Positions 17,540 through 18,020 of a stretch of DNA of 18,020 nt are shown piece by piece (position 1 is the stretch's first letter; the number at the start of each line of letters is the position of its first letter). Both the position numbers and the translations under genes were made by a program. The notes under the pieces were generated by a model that worked only from the letters and a program-made list of their open reading frames with translations, had not been told where the DNA came from and searched no databases. This DNA comes from Spirochaeta sp. (GTDB taxonomy: Bacteria; Spirochaetota; Spirochaetia; DSM-2461). The stretch covers positions 1 to 18,020 of the forward strand of contig DAOVYP010000007.1 of NCBI GenBank assembly GCA_030635565.1. The letters run 5' to 3'.

Positions 17540-18020
17540 TCAGCGGATCGGCTCTACCGACAGTTGATAGATATCGTCGGGACCGGCGGTGCCATAAGGA
17601 GACACCATGATGTAGTATTTTCCGGGAGTCAGACGTCGTTCGATCATGGCGTTGTAATCGTCGCCGTCATCATTCTCCTCTATCATGTTTCCCTGACCGT
17701 CATAGAGTTCCATATATGTATCCAGGTTGCCCTGTGTCCGAATGAGATATGTGCCTTCGCTCCGTACATCGAACTGAACCCAGTCCACATCTCCCATGGG
17801 AGAGAAAGAACGGCGCTGCGGAACGCCGTCGGCAGTAATCTGCGAGGCGCTGATCATACTGTTGTCATCTTCAAATTCATCCCTTACCGGAATCATGATA
17901 TTCGCCATGATATCATAAGGACCTGTTTCGCCGCTGTATACGTAAACAATGAGATAATAGCTGCCCGAATCAAGTCCGGATGCCATAATCATGGGGTTGT
18001 TATCCTGACCCGAGTCATCA
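17540..18020 (-). CDS. Protein with tandem PPC-type beta domains, C-terminal part (5' end beyond window)
   Basis: The frame is open to the window edge, reading DDSGQDNNPMIMASGLDSGS before the first visible ATG at 17992, so that ATG is internal. About 160 residues are visible. They form the end of one domain (LDSGSYYLIVYVYSGETGPY) and one complete domain of about 110 residues. The complete domain shows the order typical of pre-peptidase C-terminal (PPC) domains: DEFEDDNSMISASQI, GDVDWVQFDVRSEGTYLIRT, LDTYMELYDGQGNMIEENDD and TPGKYYIMVSPYGTAGPDDI. Such jelly-roll-like modules occur in secreted or surface proteins, often after a peptidase. The protein stops right after the domain, at SVEPIR. The N-terminal part, and with it any signal peptide or enzyme domain, is outside the window. 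Confidence 0.8.
   Translation of the reverse strand, partial: DDSGQDNNPMIMASGLDSGSYYLIVYVYSGETGPYDIMANIMIPVRDEFEDDNSMISASQITADGVPQRRSFSPMGDVDWVQFDVRSEGTYLIRTQGNLDTYMELYDGQGNMIEENDDGDDYNAMIERRLTPGKYYIMVSPYGTAGPDDIYQLSVEPIR

Overview
The window looks like chromosomal DNA of a free-living, Gram-negative-type heterotroph with an oxidative TCA cycle. It is moderately GC-rich by eye and very densely packed, with many start/stop overlaps. The organism cannot be named from the sequence alone. An environmental spirochaete or a similar deep-branching phylum is only an impression, drawn from the TPR/rubredoxin context and the style of the minus-strand genes. There are no RNA genes, CRISPR arrays, prophages or transposase genes.

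Region 1 (1-14426, plus strand) is an unusually complete TCA-cycle gene cluster. In order it encodes aconitase (5'-truncated by the window edge), succinate dehydrogenase flavoprotein (sdhA) and iron-sulfur protein (sdhB), succinyl-CoA synthetase beta and alpha (sucC, sucD), 2-oxoglutarate dehydrogenase E1, E2 and E3 (sucA, sucB, lpdA), citrate synthase (gltA) and class II fumarase (fumC). From sdhA to lpdA the genes overlap or nearly touch, which indicates one co-transcribed, translationally coupled unit. Together they cover citrate formation, citrate to isocitrate, 2-oxoglutarate to succinyl-CoA to succinate to fumarate, and fumarate to malate. Isocitrate dehydrogenase, malate dehydrogenase and the SDH membrane anchors (sdhC/sdhD) are absent here and must lie upstream of the window or elsewhere.

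The only sizeable gap inside the cluster is the 164 bp between lpdA and gltA. It is filled almost exactly by a 143-bp imperfect palindrome (11738-11880) with perfect 18-bp terminal inverted repeats. This MITE-like or REP-like element separates the oxoglutarate dehydrogenase genes from gltA-fumC and ends just before the gltA ribosome binding site.

Region 2 (14477-16681, plus strand) holds a TPR-repeat protein, a 54-residue rubredoxin and a YbdG-type MscS-family mechanosensitive channel. Region 3 (16684-18020, minus strand) converges on region 2 across a hairpin terminator. It holds the end of a protein with tandem PPC-type (pre-peptidase C-terminal) beta domains, truncated by the window edge, followed by a 258-residue protein of unknown function.
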